Shown here: positions 7,768 through 18,995 of the stretch, one piece after another
Numbering within the stretch: the stretch's first letter is position 1
How the letters are laid out: each line of letters begins with the position of its first letter
Assembly: GCA_027487695.1 (NCBI GenBank)
Contig: JAIYDB010000101.1
Span: 1-55,065 of the forward strand
Source: Cytophagaceae bacterium
GTDB lineage: Bacteria > Bacteroidota > Bacteroidia > Cytophagales > Flexibacteraceae
Direction of reading: 5' to 3'
DNA: 55,065 nt
Notes under the pieces: model-generated
What the model was told of the DNA's origin: nothing
Seen by the model: the letters and a program-made list of their open reading frames with translations, nothing else
Databases searched by the model: none
Program-made: the position numbers and the translations under genes

Positions 7768-9453
7768 ATGAAATTAAATATCAATATAAAACTACTCATA
7801 GGTTTGCTGGTATTATTAAGCAATGCCAGTTATGCCCAAACCGATTTTAGCGGCTATTTCGATGATATAGGTAGGTTCGGTAGCACTATGGGTCCCGTAG
7901 GTACTGCACGTAATCAGGCTATTGGAGGAGCAAATACCGCATTAGGTGGCGATATGAGCTCTATGTATAACAACCCTGCTGGTTTAGGATTGATGCGCAA
8001 ATCTGAATTTGCCTTTAGCCCAGGTTTTACCACTTCGGGTACTTCCACAAATTATAGGAATGAGAACTTTTCAGGAAGTAAAGGCAGGTTGAATATACCT
8101 CAGTTAGGTATTGTTTTCGCTAATACAAAAGACCCTATAGAAGGTGGTAAATTCCGTGGTATTAATATTGGTATAGGCGTAAACCGCACCAATGAATATA
8201 ATAATACCTACAATTTTGGCGGGTATGCAGGCAGGAATATTGTACAAACACCTCGGCTCGACGGTAATGGGGACACCGCCCGTGACTCTGATGGATTCAA
8301 TATCTTTAACATAGCCTTTGATAAAGTAAGTTATATAGATTATCTTAACAGTATTGTTAATGACACAGTTTTTAGAAGTAATAGTGTTAGAGGCAATGGT
8401 GACGCTAGCTTTGAAGAACTGCTTTTGCGCCAAGGTTTTAATGGCTATTTGTTGGATACTACTAGAGATGGAAAAATAAGAAGTTTCGTACCATTGAGCG
8501 ATATGATTCAATCAGGAACTATTACTACCCGAGGCAGACAAAACAGTATAGATTTTTCCTTTGGTGGTAATTACGATGATAAGTTTTTCTTTGGTGGTGG
8601 GGCTAGTATTTCCACAGGTTCTTTTGAAAGTGTAAGTACGCTTACTGAGAGCTGGACCAATATTCAGCCTATTTATGGTCAGGAAGATCCTATTAACAGA
8701 AGGTATGCTAATTCTTCTTACACCATCAAGCAAACCAACGCTTTTTCCGTTACAGGGATTAACTTAAAGGCCGGTGCCATTTATAGAATAAATGAAATTG
8801 TTCGGGTTGGTGCCAGTTACCAAAGCCCAACGTGGAGTAATGTAAGTCAGCAATACACCAATACGCTCACCAATAATTGGAACAATGCCCCTTATGGCAC
8901 AGGTAATTTGAACACCATTATTGTTTCGAACTTAGATGAGGAAAACATCCCATCGTATGTATATCGCTTAAAAACGCCAGGAAAGTTAAGTGCAGGTTTG
9001 TCAATATTCTTTAAAAAGAATGGCTTTATCACCTTCGATGCCGATTATATTGATTATACCCAAGGCAATGTGAGCGATAAACGTAATAGCAGTTTAGCTA
9101 GTCAGGGCCGAAAAGTAGATAGAATATATCAGCAAGCAGTAAACATTAGGATAGGTGGTGAGTACCGTTATGGAAAGTTCCGTGTGCGAGGCGGTTACAG
9201 TTACCAAGATTCACCTTACAAGCAAGACTTTGTTAACCAACAAACAACAGTATATAATAGCTACGCCAATGCAGGTATTACCAGCATAAGCGGTGGTCTT
9301 GGCTTCAGAGAAGAAGACTGGTATTTAGATTTAACCGTAGTAAATAGACAATTTACTAATGGGATGTTAGGCGGGCATATATATACGCCAACACTAATAA
9401 GTAAAGTAAACCAAACCTCGGTAGTGGTTACGCTGGGCTTCCCGTTAGATTAA
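7768..9453 (+). CDS. Outer-membrane beta-barrel protein, FadL/OmpP1-like
   Basis: 561 residues with a signal peptide (MKLNINIKLLIGLLVLLSNAS, cleavage near YAQ). The mature N-terminus carries the sequence common to Bacteroidota FadL/OmpP1/TodX-type proteins: GTARNQAIGGANTALGGD followed by SSMYNNPAGLGL. Alternating aromatic/polar strands run to the end, and the last strand TLGFPLD has the terminal aromatic pattern of a barrel. The family transports hydrophobic substrates or, in the PorV subgroup, shuttles T9SS cargo; which applies is not decidable here. I chose the ATG at 7768 because a start at 7732 (TTG) would lie inside the preceding terminator stem and put 12 polar residues in front of the signal peptide. 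Confidence 0.85.
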   Translation: MKLNINIKLLIGLLVLLSNASYAQTDFSGYFDDIGRFGSTMGPVGTARNQAIGGANTALGGDMSSMYNNPAGLGLMRKSEFAFSPGFTTSGTSTNYRNENFSGSKGRLNIPQLGIVFANTKDPIEGGKFRGINIGIGVNRTNEYNNTYNFGGYAGRNIVQTPRLDGNGDTARDSDGFNIFNIAFDKVSYIDYLNSIVNDTVFRSNSVRGNGDASFEELLLRQGFNGYLLDTTRDGKIRSFVPLSDMIQSGTITTRGRQNSIDFSFGGNYDDKFFFGGGASISTGSFESVSTLTESWTNIQPIYGQEDPINRRYANSSYTIKQTNAFSVTGINLKAGAIYRINEIVRVGASYQSPTWSNVSQQYTNTLTNNWNNAPYGTGNLNTIIVSNLDEENIPSYVYRLKTPGKLSAGLSIFFKKNGFITFDADYIDYTQGNVSDKRNSSLASQGRKVDRIYQQAVNIRIGGEYRYGKFRVRGGYSYQDSPYKQDFVNQQTTVYNSYANAGITSISGGLGFREEDWYLDLTVVNRQFTNGMLGGHIYTPTLISKVNQTSVVVTLGFPLD

Positions 9454-9459
9454 CATAAT

Positions 9460-9486
9460 AAAACCTCCTTAATGGGAGGTTTTTTG
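9460..9486 (+). terminator. Rho-independent terminator of the FadL-like gene
   Basis: AAAACCTCC pairs with GGAGGTTTT around a 6-nt loop, followed by a T-tract and TTGTTG. Confidence 0.9.
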
Positions 9487-9533
9487 TTGTTGAGGGAATT
9501 ATACCTTCAATCCTTTTGCCCCCTAATTTTTAT

Positions 9534-9902
9534 TTACTTATAAGCAGCATCGCCCTGACTTGCCAAGGCAAGTGGGCTTTCTATGAGTTCATAAGGAAGT
9601 GGTACAGGAGCAATACTCACTAGGGAAATATCTAAGGCTAATTCTAAAGCTGTTATTGTTTCTAAGCTCAGGTTTTGCTTACCTTTTAGTAGCCTACTTA
9701 TGTATTGAGGAGAAACCTGCAATTTGGCGGCCAACGTTTTTTGTCTTATGCCTTTGGCTTCTAATTGGTTGCCTATATGAATGGCTATCTGCATAGCCTT
9801 TATGGCTGCCTCTGTTTTTATTTTGTTAGCAGTAGCTTCTGTGAGCCAAGTGGAGGCGTTATTGGAAGTAAGTTTTTTTAAGATTGCAGTATTGTTATCC
9901 AT
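9534..9902 (-). CDS. XRE-family helix-turn-helix protein, probable antitoxin
   Basis: 122 residues. Residues about 45-100 form an HTH_3/XRE domain: QLEAKGIRQKTLAAKLQVS, then PQYISRLLKGKQNLS and ETITALELALDISLV. The N-terminal part (ILKKLTSNNASTWLTEATAN) has no motif I recognise. It begins 14 nt after the stop of the 185-residue gene upstream, which suggests a two-gene unit in HigBA order (partner first, HTH second) with the HTH protein as autorepressor and antitoxin. That role is inference from arrangement and fold. A stand-alone regulator is the alternative. Confidence 0.85.
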   Translation of the reverse strand: MDNNTAILKKLTSNNASTWLTEATANKIKTEAAIKAMQIAIHIGNQLEAKGIRQKTLAAKLQVSPQYISRLLKGKQNLSLETITALELALDISLVSIAPVPLPYELIESPLALASQGDAAYK

Positions 9903-9916
9903 AGCTATTCGGATGT

Positions 9917-10474
9917 TTAAAGGGTAAAGCCCTGATTTTCAAGCCAGCTTTTGGCATTGTGTAGCAGGGTAATTTGCTCTTGTAAATGAGGCAATTCCAT
10001 ACGCATAGTTAGTTTTATAGTACCTCCAGTAATGAGGTACTGCTCATATTGCGTATGTAACCGAATAGCATAAAACCTAAGCAATTTCTGGCTTAGGTTC
10101 GTTTTTAGTTTCCAATAAGAAAGACTTATGTTTTGCGCTCGGATATCGTGCGGGTAAAAGCTTTCTAATACTTCATTGAGTATTGTTGTGTTTAAACCGT
10201 GTGCACTAGTGAAGGCTTTTTGTAAAGTTCGCTCTATGGTTAGAGCTTCTAATACTACGTGCCTTGCGGTGCTTTCAAGTTTAAATGTACTTAGCTTGTT
10301 ATAGTGGTACTTTTTATTGTAGTCCTTTAACCAGCTAAGAACATCGTCATAATTTTTATACTGTTGAAGTAATTCCGTGAAGATATTGGTGCTATGCCCT
10401 TCGTATTGAATTGCATAAAGGCCGTCTGCCTCTCCTGCCTCAAAGATACTATCTATCCCTGAAATAATCAACAT
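9917..10474 (-). CDS. Uncharacterised protein paired with XRE regulator, candidate toxin
   Basis: 185 residues with no named domain I can assign. It starts MLIISGIDSIFEAGEADGLY; the C-terminal half holds KLLRFYAIRLHTQYEQYLITG followed by GTIKLTMRME, and ends in a helical tail (NAKSWLENQGF). This pattern, with an RxYAIR-like segment and an ITGGxIKLT segment, resembles from memory a Bacteroidota family that recurs next to XRE genes. No catalytic signature is obvious. It lies 13 nt after bioB and 14 nt before the HTH gene on the same strand, so all three may share a transcript. Toxin function is inference. Confidence 0.8.
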   Translation of the reverse strand: MLIISGIDSIFEAGEADGLYAIQYEGHSTNIFTELLQQYKNYDDVLSWLKDYNKKYHYNKLSTFKLESTARHVVLEALTIERTLQKAFTSAHGLNTTILNEVLESFYPHDIRAQNISLSYWKLKTNLSQKLLRFYAIRLHTQYEQYLITGGTIKLTMRMELPHLQEQITLLHNAKSWLENQGFTL

Positions 10475-10487
10475 ATATGTTTACTTT

Positions 10488-11510
10488 TTATACCAATATA
10501 CCAGTACCTGGTATTTGGTGTAGCTCCACTGGTTGTGGGGTATCTTTTCCTTTATGAGCAGGACGCGGTTTTAGATTTAAGATTTGGAACATTTCCTTGT
10601 CGGCATCTACTTCTGGGTTTGGGGTAGTAAGTAGTTTATCGCCTGCGAAAATGCTATTGGCACCGGCTAAAAAGCATAGTGCCTGCTCTTCTACGGTCAT
10701 TCTTACTCTACCAGCGCTTAGGCGTACCATAGCTTTCGGCATGATAATACGAGCAGTAGCAATCATACGTATCATTTCCCAAACCGATACTCTTGGTTGT
10801 TCTTCCAAAGGAGTACCTTCAACAGGAACTAATGCATTCACAGGTACCGATTCTGGATGCTCTGGAAGGTTAGCCAAAACGTGCAACATCCCAATTCTAT
10901 CGTCGTGGCTTTCGCCCATACCTATGATGCCTCCACTACAAACTGAAATACCACTCTTGCGTACATTTTCAATAGTATTCAATCTATCATCGTAAGTACG
11001 GGTGGTAATAATATCGTCGTAAAATTCTTCGCTAGTATCTAGGTTATGGTTGTAGGCATATAAACCTGCATTGTGCAGTTTTACGGCTTGTTCTTCGGTG
11101 AGCATACCAAGGGTACAGCAAACTTCCATACCCATACCGTTTACGCCTTTTACCATTTCAAGTACTTTATCAAAGTCCTTATTGTCGCGTACTTCGCGCC
11201 AAGCAGCACCCATACAAAAACGAGTAGAGCCACTTTCTTTGGCTTGACTAGCAGCAGTAAGCACTTCTTCTACCTCCATTAGCTTTTGCACTTTAACATC
11301 GGTATGGTAACGTGCAGCTTGTGGGCAGTAGGCGCAATCTTCAGGACAGCCACCAGTTTTCACACTTAACAAAGTACAAACTTGCACTTCGCCAGTATCG
11401 TGATACTGCCTGTGTACAGTTGCTCCTTGATAGATTAGTTCTAAAACAGGACGGTTATATATTTCGGTAATTTCGGCGCGGGTCCAGGTGTTTTTTATTT
11501 CGGTAGCCAT
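10488..11510 (-). CDS. bioB: Biotin synthase
   Basis: 340 residues of the radical-SAM biotin synthase, which inserts sulfur into dethiobiotin. The [4Fe-4S]/SAM motif is Cys55-Cys59-Cys62 in [12 protein letters not shown]. Further family motifs include SRFCMGAA-like [31 protein letters not shown]-like [13 protein letters not shown] and LSAGR; the conserved Arg of LSAGR contacts the [2Fe-2S] cluster. I place the start at the ATG at 11510 (MATEIKNTW): an upstream TTG at 11543 lies inside a TATATTTG promoter element and would not be transcribed. Other biotin genes are absent from the window. The candidate toxin-antitoxin genes follow closely. Confidence 0.95.
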   Translation of the reverse strand: MATEIKNTWTRAEITEIYNRPVLELIYQGATVHRQYHDTGEVQVCTLLSVKTGGCPEDCAYCPQAARYHTDVKVQKLMEVEEVLTAASQAKESGSTRFCMGAAWREVRDNKDFDKVLEMVKGVNGMGMEVCCTLGMLTEEQAVKLHNAGLYAYNHNLDTSEEFYDDIITTRTYDDRLNTIENVRKSGISVCSGGIIGMGESHDDRIGMLHVLANLPEHPESVPVNALVPVEGTPLEEQPRVSVWEMIRMIATARIIMPKAMVRLSAGRVRMTVEEQALCFLAGANSIFAGDKLLTTPNPEVDADKEMFQILNLKPRPAHKGKDTPQPVELHQIPGTGILV

Positions 11511-11540
11511 AAGCGGTAATCTGTATAGAAGCAAATTTTT

Positions 11541-11548
11541 CAAATATA
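11541..11548 (-). promoter_or_regulatory. Bacteroidota -7 element (TATATTTG) for bioB
   Basis: It is an exact TAnnTTTG match on the minus strand, ending 30 bp before the bioB ATG and lying in the 59-bp gap after the giant gene. I saw no convincing -33 element at 19-20 bp. Confidence 0.5.
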
Positions 11549-11569
11549 AGTGGTTTTGCCAATGCTTTC

Positions 11570-14500
11570 TTAGTTTTTGAAAAAGCGTTGGAATTTGTTT
11601 TGGTTTTCAAAACGCACTCTAAGGTTGTAATAGCCTGATTTAAGTGCCTTTGCATTGAAGTTAACTTCCATAACGCCAGCATTTTGATTGCCTTCTGATA
11701 TAACAGCTACTTCCTTACCCATCACATCAATTACAGTAATTTTTACATTGCCTGCATTTGGTAGCACATAACGTACTTTTAAATCGTTTCTCACAGGATT
11801 TGGCGAAATCGGGAGCACAGCAAATCGTTGGGCAGAACTGATGCACAAACGATTATCGGTAAAGTTAACATCTGGTATAAGGCCAGGAATAATGGCCTCA
11901 ATACAGGCTATATCCACGGTTTTAGAGTCATCGCTTACTACCTTACTCTTGAAAGTATAGCTAATTGTTTCGCCTGGCTTTACGGTGGCATTTACAATTT
12001 CTTGCAGGGTAGCGTCTGAGTTTAAACCAAGATTAAGTTGTAAAGTACTAATTGCCACATTGCCTTTATTTAATATTTCAGCCGTGATATTGAGTTCAGT
12101 ATTATTCTGCACTGCAAAGCCTTGAGTTACTTGTAAATCTGGACGGGCATTGATTACTAAGTTTAATACTCTGAATAAAGTATCTGAACAACCGCCAGGT
12201 TTATAGGCAATTAAGGTTACTGTATATACTCCTTCTTGATTATACACGTGGGTAGGGTTTAATGCATTGCTGCTATCGCCATCGCCAAAGAACCATTTTA
12301 CAGCAGTTACATTGCTACTTCTGTTTTGGAACCTAATACTAAACGGTGCTTGCAAGAAGGTGCTATCTAATATCCTGAAATTTGCCGTTGGTCTTGGACC
12401 TGGGGTTACAGTAGTTGATACTGTACCAGCACAACCGGCAGGACTAAAACTATTTAAGATTATATCTTGCGGAAGTCCTTGTAATAGAAGTACTTCTACA
12501 GTTCTTCCAAAAAGCACTTGCCCATTGATAAGCCAAGTAGATTGGGTTGTTGGATCGAACACACCACTAACACGGCTACTATCAGTAAAACGATATGGAA
12601 CACCATCGCAACCTTCAAAAACTGAAATAATAGGAGTTGGGCTATCAGGAATAAGAACCTGTTTGGTCATTGTATTGGCACAACCATTAGCTACTACAGT
12701 TAGGCGTACATTATATATACCAGGTCCTGAATAAAACACACTGTCAGGCGATTGTAAGGTGCTAGTTTGACCATTACCGAAATCCCATCCATAGCTAGTA
12801 ATTCCTCCAGGTAAACCGTTTGCACTACTGCTATCAGTAAAGTTACTGTACCTTCCAGCGCACGCAACTCTGAAACCAAAATCAGCTAAAGGGGAAGGGT
12901 TTACAGTAATAGTATCGGTAAATACGGCTACGCATCCACCATTGGTAACAATACGTAGGCTAATTGGGAAACTTCCAGTACGGTTATATACATAAACTGG
13001 GTTCGGCTCTCTGCTACTTCCTCCATCGCCAAAAAGCCATTCATGTGAACTTACACTTCCTTGTATGGTAGTGAGGGTATAGTTAAAATCGGCAGGGAAA
13101 CCTACACACGGTAATGATCCTAAAGTGATAATACCTACAGGCCTACGCTGGATATTAATGTTTTTACTTCGTGTAACTTGGCAACCTTCTGCATTGGTTA
13201 CTGTTAATGTTACTCTACGTTCGCCTGGTGTTGGGTATCGGTAACTAGGGCTAGCTACATTACTTAATGCGCCAGGATCTAGTGTCCAAACGATAGAACT
13301 TACGGGGCTATCTGGGCTGTTAATTGAACTGTAGAAGATAGTTTCATCGCCAAAGCAAGTAGTTGTAGTTTCGTAATCAAAACTTACTGAAGCTCCAGGT
13401 CTGGCAACCTCAACTATACTAGTAACGCTGGTATCGCAACCACTTTCGCCAGTAATTCTTAGTGTTACAGGGTAAAAACCTGTTATAGGGAATTGATAAC
13501 GGAAGGTGCGATTATCGCTAATTTTTGCCCCGTTATAGAAGTATTCCCATCTTCTTATAATATCGCCATTTGCTATTGAAGCATCTGTAAACAATATAGA
13601 ATCGTTGGTACAGTTATTAGGCGTGGTAGTAAATCTAGGAATTGGTTTGCGAGTTATACTAATACGTCTGGTTACTGTAGTTGTACAACCACTGCTTTCG
13701 ATTAGGCGAAGTGTGACTGTAAAATTGCCCGTTCTTCTGTATCGATATACTGGATTAGCCAAGGTGCTTTGAGTAATGTTGGCAGAAGTAGTATCGCCAA
13801 AGTTCCAAATTCTTGTTGGTGGCTGAGGGTTGTTAGATACACTTTGATCTAAGAATTGGATATTGTTATTGGTACATCTGCCACCAATAAGACCAATATT
13901 TCCAGTTATTGGGCTTCTGATAATTACCGAATCGGCCAGCACTAATCTATTTCCTGTTAGGTTATTGGTTAAAGTAACACTTGATTTATATGTGCCAGGG
14001 TTGTTATACCTGATTGGGGTATTGATATTAGCAAATATAGGTGAAGTTGCTGTTGGGCAGCTTTGGTTCCAAGTAAGGCGTTGGGCATTACGGTTGGTAT
14101 TATAAGTTAGCAATACCCATTGACTATTGTCTTGTTTCAAAAGACTGAACGATAGGGCACTTCCAGAAACCAAATAGTTTCCGTAGTTAATTACGTTACC
14201 GAAAGTATTGTTTTGTAAACTTGTTCCTAAGGCAATTCTTATGATATCGCCAACGCTATTCTGAATAAAGCAGTGGTACTGGTCGCCATCGGCAGCAATT
14301 TTAATGCCTTGAGGAAGGTTGATATTAATAGTGTTATTCGGGATTCTATTGAAGGTAGGGCTGTTAGCAATGCCACTTGGGAAAGCTATTTGAATTAAAC
14401 CATTGCCACTGTTATCGGTAATAAGACCATACCAGCGGTTGCATTCCCGAACCATATAAATATCGAAACTACTGCTTGCGCCAGCCATAGGGTAGTTCGT

Positions 14501-17500
14501 GATTTCAGGAACTGCATTTATGTTAGTTCCGAAACGAAGCATGGTAATTGCATTAGACGCAAGGTTTGTTACCAAGGCAGCAATACCGCTTTCGTCTTCA
14601 ATTACTATGATGTTTCTGGCATTAGACAAAGCATTTCCCGTTGAAATAGTATTTACAATAGGAGCATTGTTCAGGTTATTACCAAACTGAAGAAAGTATA
14701 TACTGTTAGCAATACTGCTGTTTACACCTAAACCATACCATTGGTTTTTGTAATTGAATACATTTAACCCTACACAGTTAGGTAATGTGACATTGGTATT
14801 GGCGGCACTTGGTTGGCCTAGTAACGATGGACCGAATGATAATCGCCATAACCTAGTTTCAGAAATGAAAAAGCCGAAGTAATCGTTTCCTTGGCGGGCT
14901 ATTTCTAAGCCCGATTGCATATTGGTACCACCTGTAAAGTTTGCAAATCCTGTACTAATAACTGGGATGGTAGTTAGTTCACCTACGCAAGCATCTATTT
15001 CAACTCTACTACCTGCCGGGATATTGGCTTGAATAGGAATATTGGTTTCTGAACAAGCTTCAAAAGGCAAATCTATAGTTGCAGTTTGGCAAATATTATC
15101 GGTAGGTAAAGTACCAGTAACTATTACAGAATCGCTGCTATAGGCTTGGTTTCCATTAACATCAACGGCTTCTACAGTATAATAATAAGTGCCAGGGGTA
15201 GTATACCTGGTAGGTGTTTCTGTATTGCTAACTGATAGTAATTCAGAAGTTGTTGCACTGCAAAAATTAGGGAAGCGGAAACGTGAGAGCACGCGTTGTG
15301 TTCTTTCAGCTGAAAAGGCAAACCAAGTACTATTTTCTTTAGCAAAGGTAAGTCCTTGTGGCAAGGTAAATAGGCTCCAGTTTTGTGCTTCAGCAGTTAA
15401 TATTCTGCCTCTTGGACCTCCTTGGTTTACAATATGTATAACCGGACCTGCGGTAGAAGTTGATAAATACAAATGCAAATTACCTCTATCGTAAATTGCA
15501 GATACTGAAACTAAACTCAATAACTGCGAAGGTATAATCCCTGCTGTACTTATATCTGAAGTAATACTTACTACCTCAGGAGTATTAGATAATGAAACGC
15601 CATATTCCATTCTGAATACCTGGCCACTTGAACTTACCAAATAAACATACCATTCGTTACAAGCTTTAAAGATATCTATACCGCTTAAGCCAGATGCCGA
15701 TTGCATAGTTGGCGGATTACTTAATACATTAACACGAGGGGCATTTAAAATTGATGTGCCAAAGTTTAAACGTACAAAGTTGTTATTGGTAAGCGTATTT
15801 AAACTATTAACAACAAATACGTATATTGAGTCTCTATCCTTAGCTAGCAATACTTGTGATGCTCTATTAAAAGTACCAACTGGAACAGGTACAATTTGAG
15901 CACTAACTGTACTACTATTAATAGTGGTGCCAAAATTTAAACGGATAAGGTTGTTGTTGTTTGAGGCAGTATTAACGGTAATTCCATACCAATTACCACC
16001 TTCTTTATAAAATGCAAACTGACTAGGACCACTTAAGAAGTTGCCAGGATTGCCCATTAATACCTGCCTTGGGGTATTGTTAAGGCTACTATCAAAATCT
16101 AACCTGATGAACTGATTGTTTTGGTTAGATGCATCGCTACCGTTGGTAAGAAAACCGAAATACCTTCCGTTTTCTTTAACTATGGTTATTCTATTATTTA
16201 AAGTGGTTGTGATAGCACCAGAAGAACCTATTGGTGTAAACTGTAAATCGCCTTCGCAAAAATCTATATTGTAAGTCTGACTTGGCGTTCCTGCAACTCT
16301 AACAACTAAAGGTTCGTTAATGGGAACAGTATTATCTGTGCCACTAAGGTTAATTTCAGGACATGCTTGGCTTACTATAATATTTTTGAAAATAGTATCG
16401 GTACAACCAGAATTGGTGGTAATGATATACCTTACACGATAGTTGCCAGGTACTCTGTAAGTATATAAAGGGCTAGCTAAATTACTTATATCGGTACCGC
16501 CGCCAAGTGGGTCCGCAAAGTTCCAATTGTAGGCAACAATGTTTTGAGTATTTAAACTTGAACTATCAACAAACTGGGTAGGTACATCTACAAAGCCGCC
16601 AGAACCTATTCTGAAATTAGCTGATGGAGCTTGTGAAATAACTACTGGTTTGGAAGTGGTACTAATACAGTTAGTACCCGATCGAACTGTGAGTTGCACA
16701 ATAAAAGTACCTTGTACTGCATATATATGCGATGGGTTACTTTCAGTACTTGTTGGGGTGTTATCGCCAAAGTTCCAAACATAAGAAACAGGCTGTCCAA
16801 AAGTGGTGGTGCTATCAATAAACTGGGCTACTAAACCTTCGCATAAAGATGTAGCTCCAAATTTGGCTATTGGTGTGGAGCTAATATTGATATTGTTGGT
16901 AATACTTTGACTGCAACCACTTGAAGTTGTTACGGTTAGGGTTACATTATAGGCTCCACCATTAGGAAATGTAAAACTAGGGTTGCGTAAATTAGAAGTA
17001 CCTAGCCCATCAAAATCCCAGTTGTATCCAACAAGGGTATCAATTGTTTGTATAGAGGTATTGGTAAAAACAATTGATGTATTTGAGCAACTTCCTTCAG
17101 GTAAAACAAAGCCAACTAAAGGGTTTGTACTATTATGCAATACCCTAAATGATTTTATAATGGTTTGTCCTGCAGAATTAGTTACTAATAAACTAGCATT
17201 ATACACCGCATTCCCACTAGGATAAGCATGGGTTGGGCTTGATAAAGCACTAGTATCGCCATCTCCAAAATTCCAGCGGTAACGAACAATTTCAGAGCCA
17301 CCGCTTGCACAAGCATTAGCGTTGAAGGAATAAAGTTGAGAAGTACATTCTTTGTTATAAGTGGGCTTTGCAAAAACACCATCAACAATAAAAATACTAT
17401 CGGTTTGGGTGGTGAAATTGTTATTTATATCTGTGATTTCAACATTGATAAATTTCTTACCGCCTGCTGTATAGCTTACTCCAGCAGGAAATGCCCCTGA

Positions 17501-18658
17501 AGAAGTATTTAATGTTGCACTACAAGGGTTAGGGAAATTAAATAGAATTTGGCGTTGTAAACTTGAACTTATTGAACTGTAGAAGCCTTGTAAACTGAAT
17601 TGTGACCCAGTAGTATTGATAGGTTGTAACCCGAGTATTGGTGCGCTTATGCCTGTTGTTATAAGTGCTTGAGAGCCAAAACTTGACGATGCGGGAGATT
17701 GCAACATTGCTCTTGCTAAAATTTGTCCAGTGGCATTTCTGCCTTGGAAAAACAGGTATAGCCTGCCTAAATCAAAATAGTAAGAAAGATCGTTTAATTC
17801 TGCAAAGCCTTGTGGGGCAATGTTAAAGCTAATATCGGCAATGGCAGGGGTATTATCTACACCATTCAAAAAGCTGATTTTTAATAATCGATTGTTTGAA
17901 TTAATTGCAAAAACATAGGTATTGCCACAATAATTCAAAACTTCAATATCACGTAAAGATGTGCCAGGAGCTATATTTCTAAAAGTTGGTGTATTTGTAA
18001 TGCTACCACCAAAATTAAGGATTGATAATTGGTCAACTCCTTGAGATGCAACAAGACCGAAAACGTTATTTTCTTGTTTAATTATGCGTACTGCTTGGCT
18101 GGAGATATTTCCTCCAACATTTAAGATAGTGATAGTGGGATTGTTTTCAATACTGCTTCCGAACGATAGCCTAAATACTTGTTGAGAGCCTCTGTTTGTT
18201 AATAAGCCATGCCATTCAGCTCCTTCTTTGTAAAGATCTAGCGCACCAGGGTTAGTGATTACACCTCCAGTTGGAGAAAGAAAGTTAAGAACAGGGTTTT
18301 GGTTGTTAGGATCGGCACCATAATCTAATCTGATTAATTGGTTGGTTCCGCTGCTAAGTACAAAGCCGTAAAAGTTACCGCCATCTTCAATTATTCTAAG
18401 GCTATTTAAGGTTACCGTACCTGCTAAGTTAGATCCCAATAACAACGTAGGTTGAAGTGCGGCATCGCCTGCGCAAAAATCCCAACGTACAGTGTTAGTA
18501 GGTGCGGTATTTACAAATGCACTAAAATTTGCTCCATTACAAATAGAATCAGGTATCGATATATTGAAATTGCAGTTTATTTGGGCTTGTGCCTTTGTAT
18601 TAAAAAGAAAAGGAAGTATGAATAAGAGGCTAAGGCGTAAATATTTAGGCATAAACAT
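11570..18658 (-). CDS. Giant secreted protein: three predicted six-bladed propellers, PKD arrays, T9SS sorting domain
   Basis: 2362 residues. Order: signal peptide (1-26); propeller-like block 1 (about 60-380); Ig-like segment and four PKD-like domains (about 430-780, with WNFGDGD and WNFGDNTP turns); block 2 (about 798-1135); block 3 (about 1221-1536); about seven more PKD-like domains (to about 2165); a CARDB-like domain starting RPDLQVTQ (about 2172-2275); and a T9SS type A sorting domain (about 2280-2362, [13 protein letters not shown] to FQRFFKN). Each block has six repeats of the kind WYGL...LIRLDFGTSLNNTP. It would be exported through T9SS and displayed or released as an adhesin or glycan/protein-binding surface protein; the ligand is unknown. 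No enzyme motif is visible. It is a single reading frame without interruption. Confidence 0.93.
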   Translation of the reverse strand: MFMPKYLRLSLLFILPFLFNTKAQAQINCNFNISIPDSICNGANFSAFVNTAPTNTVRWDFCAGDAALQPTLLLGSNLAGTVTLNSLRIIEDGGNFYGFVLSSGTNQLIRLDYGADPNNQNPVLNFLSPTGGVITNPGALDLYKEGAEWHGLLTNRGSQQVFRLSFGSSIENNPTITILNVGGNISSQAVRIIKQENNVFGLVASQGVDQLSILNFGGSITNTPTFRNIAPGTSLRDIEVLNYCGNTYVFAINSNNRLLKISFLNGVDNTPAIADISFNIAPQGFAELNDLSYYFDLGRLYLFFQGRNATGQILARAMLQSPASSSFGSQALITTGISAPILGLQPINTTGSQFSLQGFYSSISSSLQRQILFNFPNPCSATLNTSSGAFPAGVSYTAGGKKFINVEITDINNNFTTQTDSIFIVDGVFAKPTYNKECTSQLYSFNANACASGGSEIVRYRWNFGDGDTSALSSPTHAYPSGNAVYNASLLVTNSAGQTIIKSFRVLHNSTNPLVGFVLPEGSCSNTSIVFTNTSIQTIDTLVGYNWDFDGLGTSNLRNPSFTFPNGGAYNVTLTVTTSSGCSQSITNNINISSTPIAKFGATSLCEGLVAQFIDSTTTFGQPVSYVWNFGDNTPTSTESNPSHIYAVQGTFIVQLTVRSGTNCISTTSKPVVISQAPSANFRIGSGGFVDVPTQFVDSSSLNTQNIVAYNWNFADPLGGGTDISNLASPLYTYRVPGNYRVRYIITTNSGCTDTIFKNIIVSQACPEINLSGTDNTVPINEPLVVRVAGTPSQTYNIDFCEGDLQFTPIGSSGAITTTLNNRITIVKENGRYFGFLTNGSDASNQNNQFIRLDFDSSLNNTPRQVLMGNPGNFLSGPSQFAFYKEGGNWYGITVNTASNNNNLIRLNFGTTINSSTVSAQIVPVPVGTFNRASQVLLAKDRDSIYVFVVNSLNTLTNNNFVRLNFGTSILNAPRVNVLSNPPTMQSASGLSGIDIFKACNEWYVYLVSSSGQVFRMEYGVSLSNTPEVVSITSDISTAGIIPSQLLSLVSVSAIYDRGNLHLYLSTSTAGPVIHIVNQGGPRGRILTAEAQNWSLFTLPQGLTFAKENSTWFAFSAERTQRVLSRFRFPNFCSATTSELLSVSNTETPTRYTTPGTYYYTVEAVDVNGNQAYSSDSVIVTGTLPTDNICQTATIDLPFEACSETNIPIQANIPAGSRVEIDACVGELTTIPVISTGFANFTGGTNMQSGLEIARQGNDYFGFFISETRLWRLSFGPSLLGQPSAANTNVTLPNCVGLNVFNYKNQWYGLGVNSSIANSIYFLQFGNNLNNAPIVNTISTGNALSNARNIIVIEDESGIAALVTNLASNAITMLRFGTNINAVPEITNYPMAGASSSFDIYMVRECNRWYGLITDNSGNGLIQIAFPSGIANSPTFNRIPNNTININLPQGIKIAADGDQYHCFIQNSVGDIIRIALGTSLQNNTFGNVINYGNYLVSGSALSFSLLKQDNSQWVLLTYNTNRNAQRLTWNQSCPTATSPIFANINTPIRYNNPGTYKSSVTLTNNLTGNRLVLADSVIIRSPITGNIGLIGGRCTNNNIQFLDQSVSNNPQPPTRIWNFGDTTSANITQSTLANPVYRYRRTGNFTVTLRLIESSGCTTTVTRRISITRKPIPRFTTTPNNCTNDSILFTDASIANGDIIRRWEYFYNGAKISDNRTFRYQFPITGFYPVTLRITGESGCDTSVTSIVEVARPGASVSFDYETTTTCFGDETIFYSSINSPDSPVSSIVWTLDPGALSNVASPSYRYPTPGERRVTLTVTNAEGCQVTRSKNINIQRRPVGIITLGSLPCVGFPADFNYTLTTIQGSVSSHEWLFGDGGSSREPNPVYVYNRTGSFPISLRIVTNGGCVAVFTDTITVNPSPLADFGFRVACAGRYSNFTDSSSANGLPGGITSYGWDFGNGQTSTLQSPDSVFYSGPGIYNVRLTVVANGCANTMTKQVLIPDSPTPIISVFEGCDGVPYRFTDSSRVSGVFDPTTQSTWLINGQVLFGRTVEVLLLQGLPQDIILNSFSPAGCAGTVSTTVTPGPRPTANFRILDSTFLQAPFSIRFQNRSSNVTAVKWFFGDGDSSNALNPTHVYNQEGVYTVTLIAYKPGGCSDTLFRVLNLVINARPDLQVTQGFAVQNNTELNITAEILNKGNVAISTLQLNLGLNSDATLQEIVNATVKPGETISYTFKSKVVSDDSKTVDIACIEAIIPGLIPDVNFTDNRLCISSAQRFAVLPISPNPVRNDLKVRYVLPNAGNVKITVIDVMGKEVAVISEGNQNAGVMEVNFNAKALKSGYYNLRVRFENQNKFQRFFKN
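14051..14998 (-). repeat. Propeller block 3 of the giant protein
   Basis: Residues about 1221-1536 hold six repeats. Cysteines at 1224 (DACVGEL), 1406 (RECNRWYG) and 1534 (NQSCPT) align with blocks 1 and 2. Blades 1 and 5 have extra cysteines (LPNCVG, YHCFI). Confidence 0.75.
15254..16267 (-). repeat. Propeller block 2 of the giant protein
   Basis: Residues about 798-1135 hold six repeats. Cysteines at 801 (DFCEGD), 1000 (KACNEWY) and 1133 (FPNFC) align with those of block 1. Confidence 0.75.
17519..18484 (-). repeat. Propeller block 1 of the giant protein
   Basis: Residues about 59-380 hold six blade-like repeats (for example [20 protein letters not shown] and [20 protein letters not shown]). 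Cysteines lie at 62 (start), 244 (entry of blade 4) and 379 (end, FPNPC). Confidence 0.75.
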
Positions 18659-18836
18659 TCAGTGAGTGGCACCAATGGGTAAGGTAATGGAGTATAAATA
18701 TAGCCATAAAGTTTATTTTGCCTTTATGTGCCTGCAAGAAACTACTATTTTCTTAAGACTTTGTAGTTAAGTTGGTGTTTTACTTACATTAAAACAACCT
18801 AAAGAAGGGATTGGCAGAAGTGCTTTTTTAATTTAT

Positions 18837-18868
18837 TTTGCACTGGTGTTAAGAAATGATTACCTTTG
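18837..18868 (+). promoter_or_regulatory. Promoter of SRP RNA
   Basis: TTTG (18837-18840), a 20-bp spacer, then TACCTTTG (18861-18868): a complete Bacteroidota housekeeping promoter directly before the SRP RNA. Confidence 0.85.
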
Positions 18869-18870
18869 CA

Positions 18871-18963
18871 GCGGCAAATCGGTACGGTCAGCTCCTGCTG
18901 AACTCCCCCAGGTGCGGAAGCAAGCAAGGGTAGGTGGTTGAGCGACGCGATATTCGGTTTGCC
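18871..18963 (+). ncRNA. ffs: Signal recognition particle RNA, small bacterial type (4.5S)
   Basis: The core GGTGCGGAAGCAAGCA with flanking CCCCCA and AGGGTAGG is the conserved SRP domain IV that binds Ffh. Outer bases GGCAAA (18873-18878) pair with TTTGCC (18958-18963), closing a single long hairpin of about 93 nt. A T-rich run (ATTTTTATTTTTTAATT) follows and should terminate transcription. Ends are estimated to within a few bases. The 337-bp space between the giant gene and the HEPN gene holds this RNA, its promoter and nothing else I recognise. Confidence 0.93.
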
Positions 18964-18995
18964 ATTTTTATTTTTTAATTAGCATCTCTTATTTC

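Noticed and set aside
8104-8511. Minus-strand frame inside the FadL-like gene
   Set aside because: It is antisense to a convincing barrel gene and has no domain or promoter.
11511-11543. Upstream TTG start for bioB adding 11 residues
   Set aside because: The TTG lies inside the TATATTTG -7 element, so it would not be in the transcript; MATEIKN fits the family start.
12267-12734. Plus-strand frames within the giant propeller gene
   Set aside because: They are antisense frames created by the composition of a repeat-rich gene; no signal, family motif or start context.
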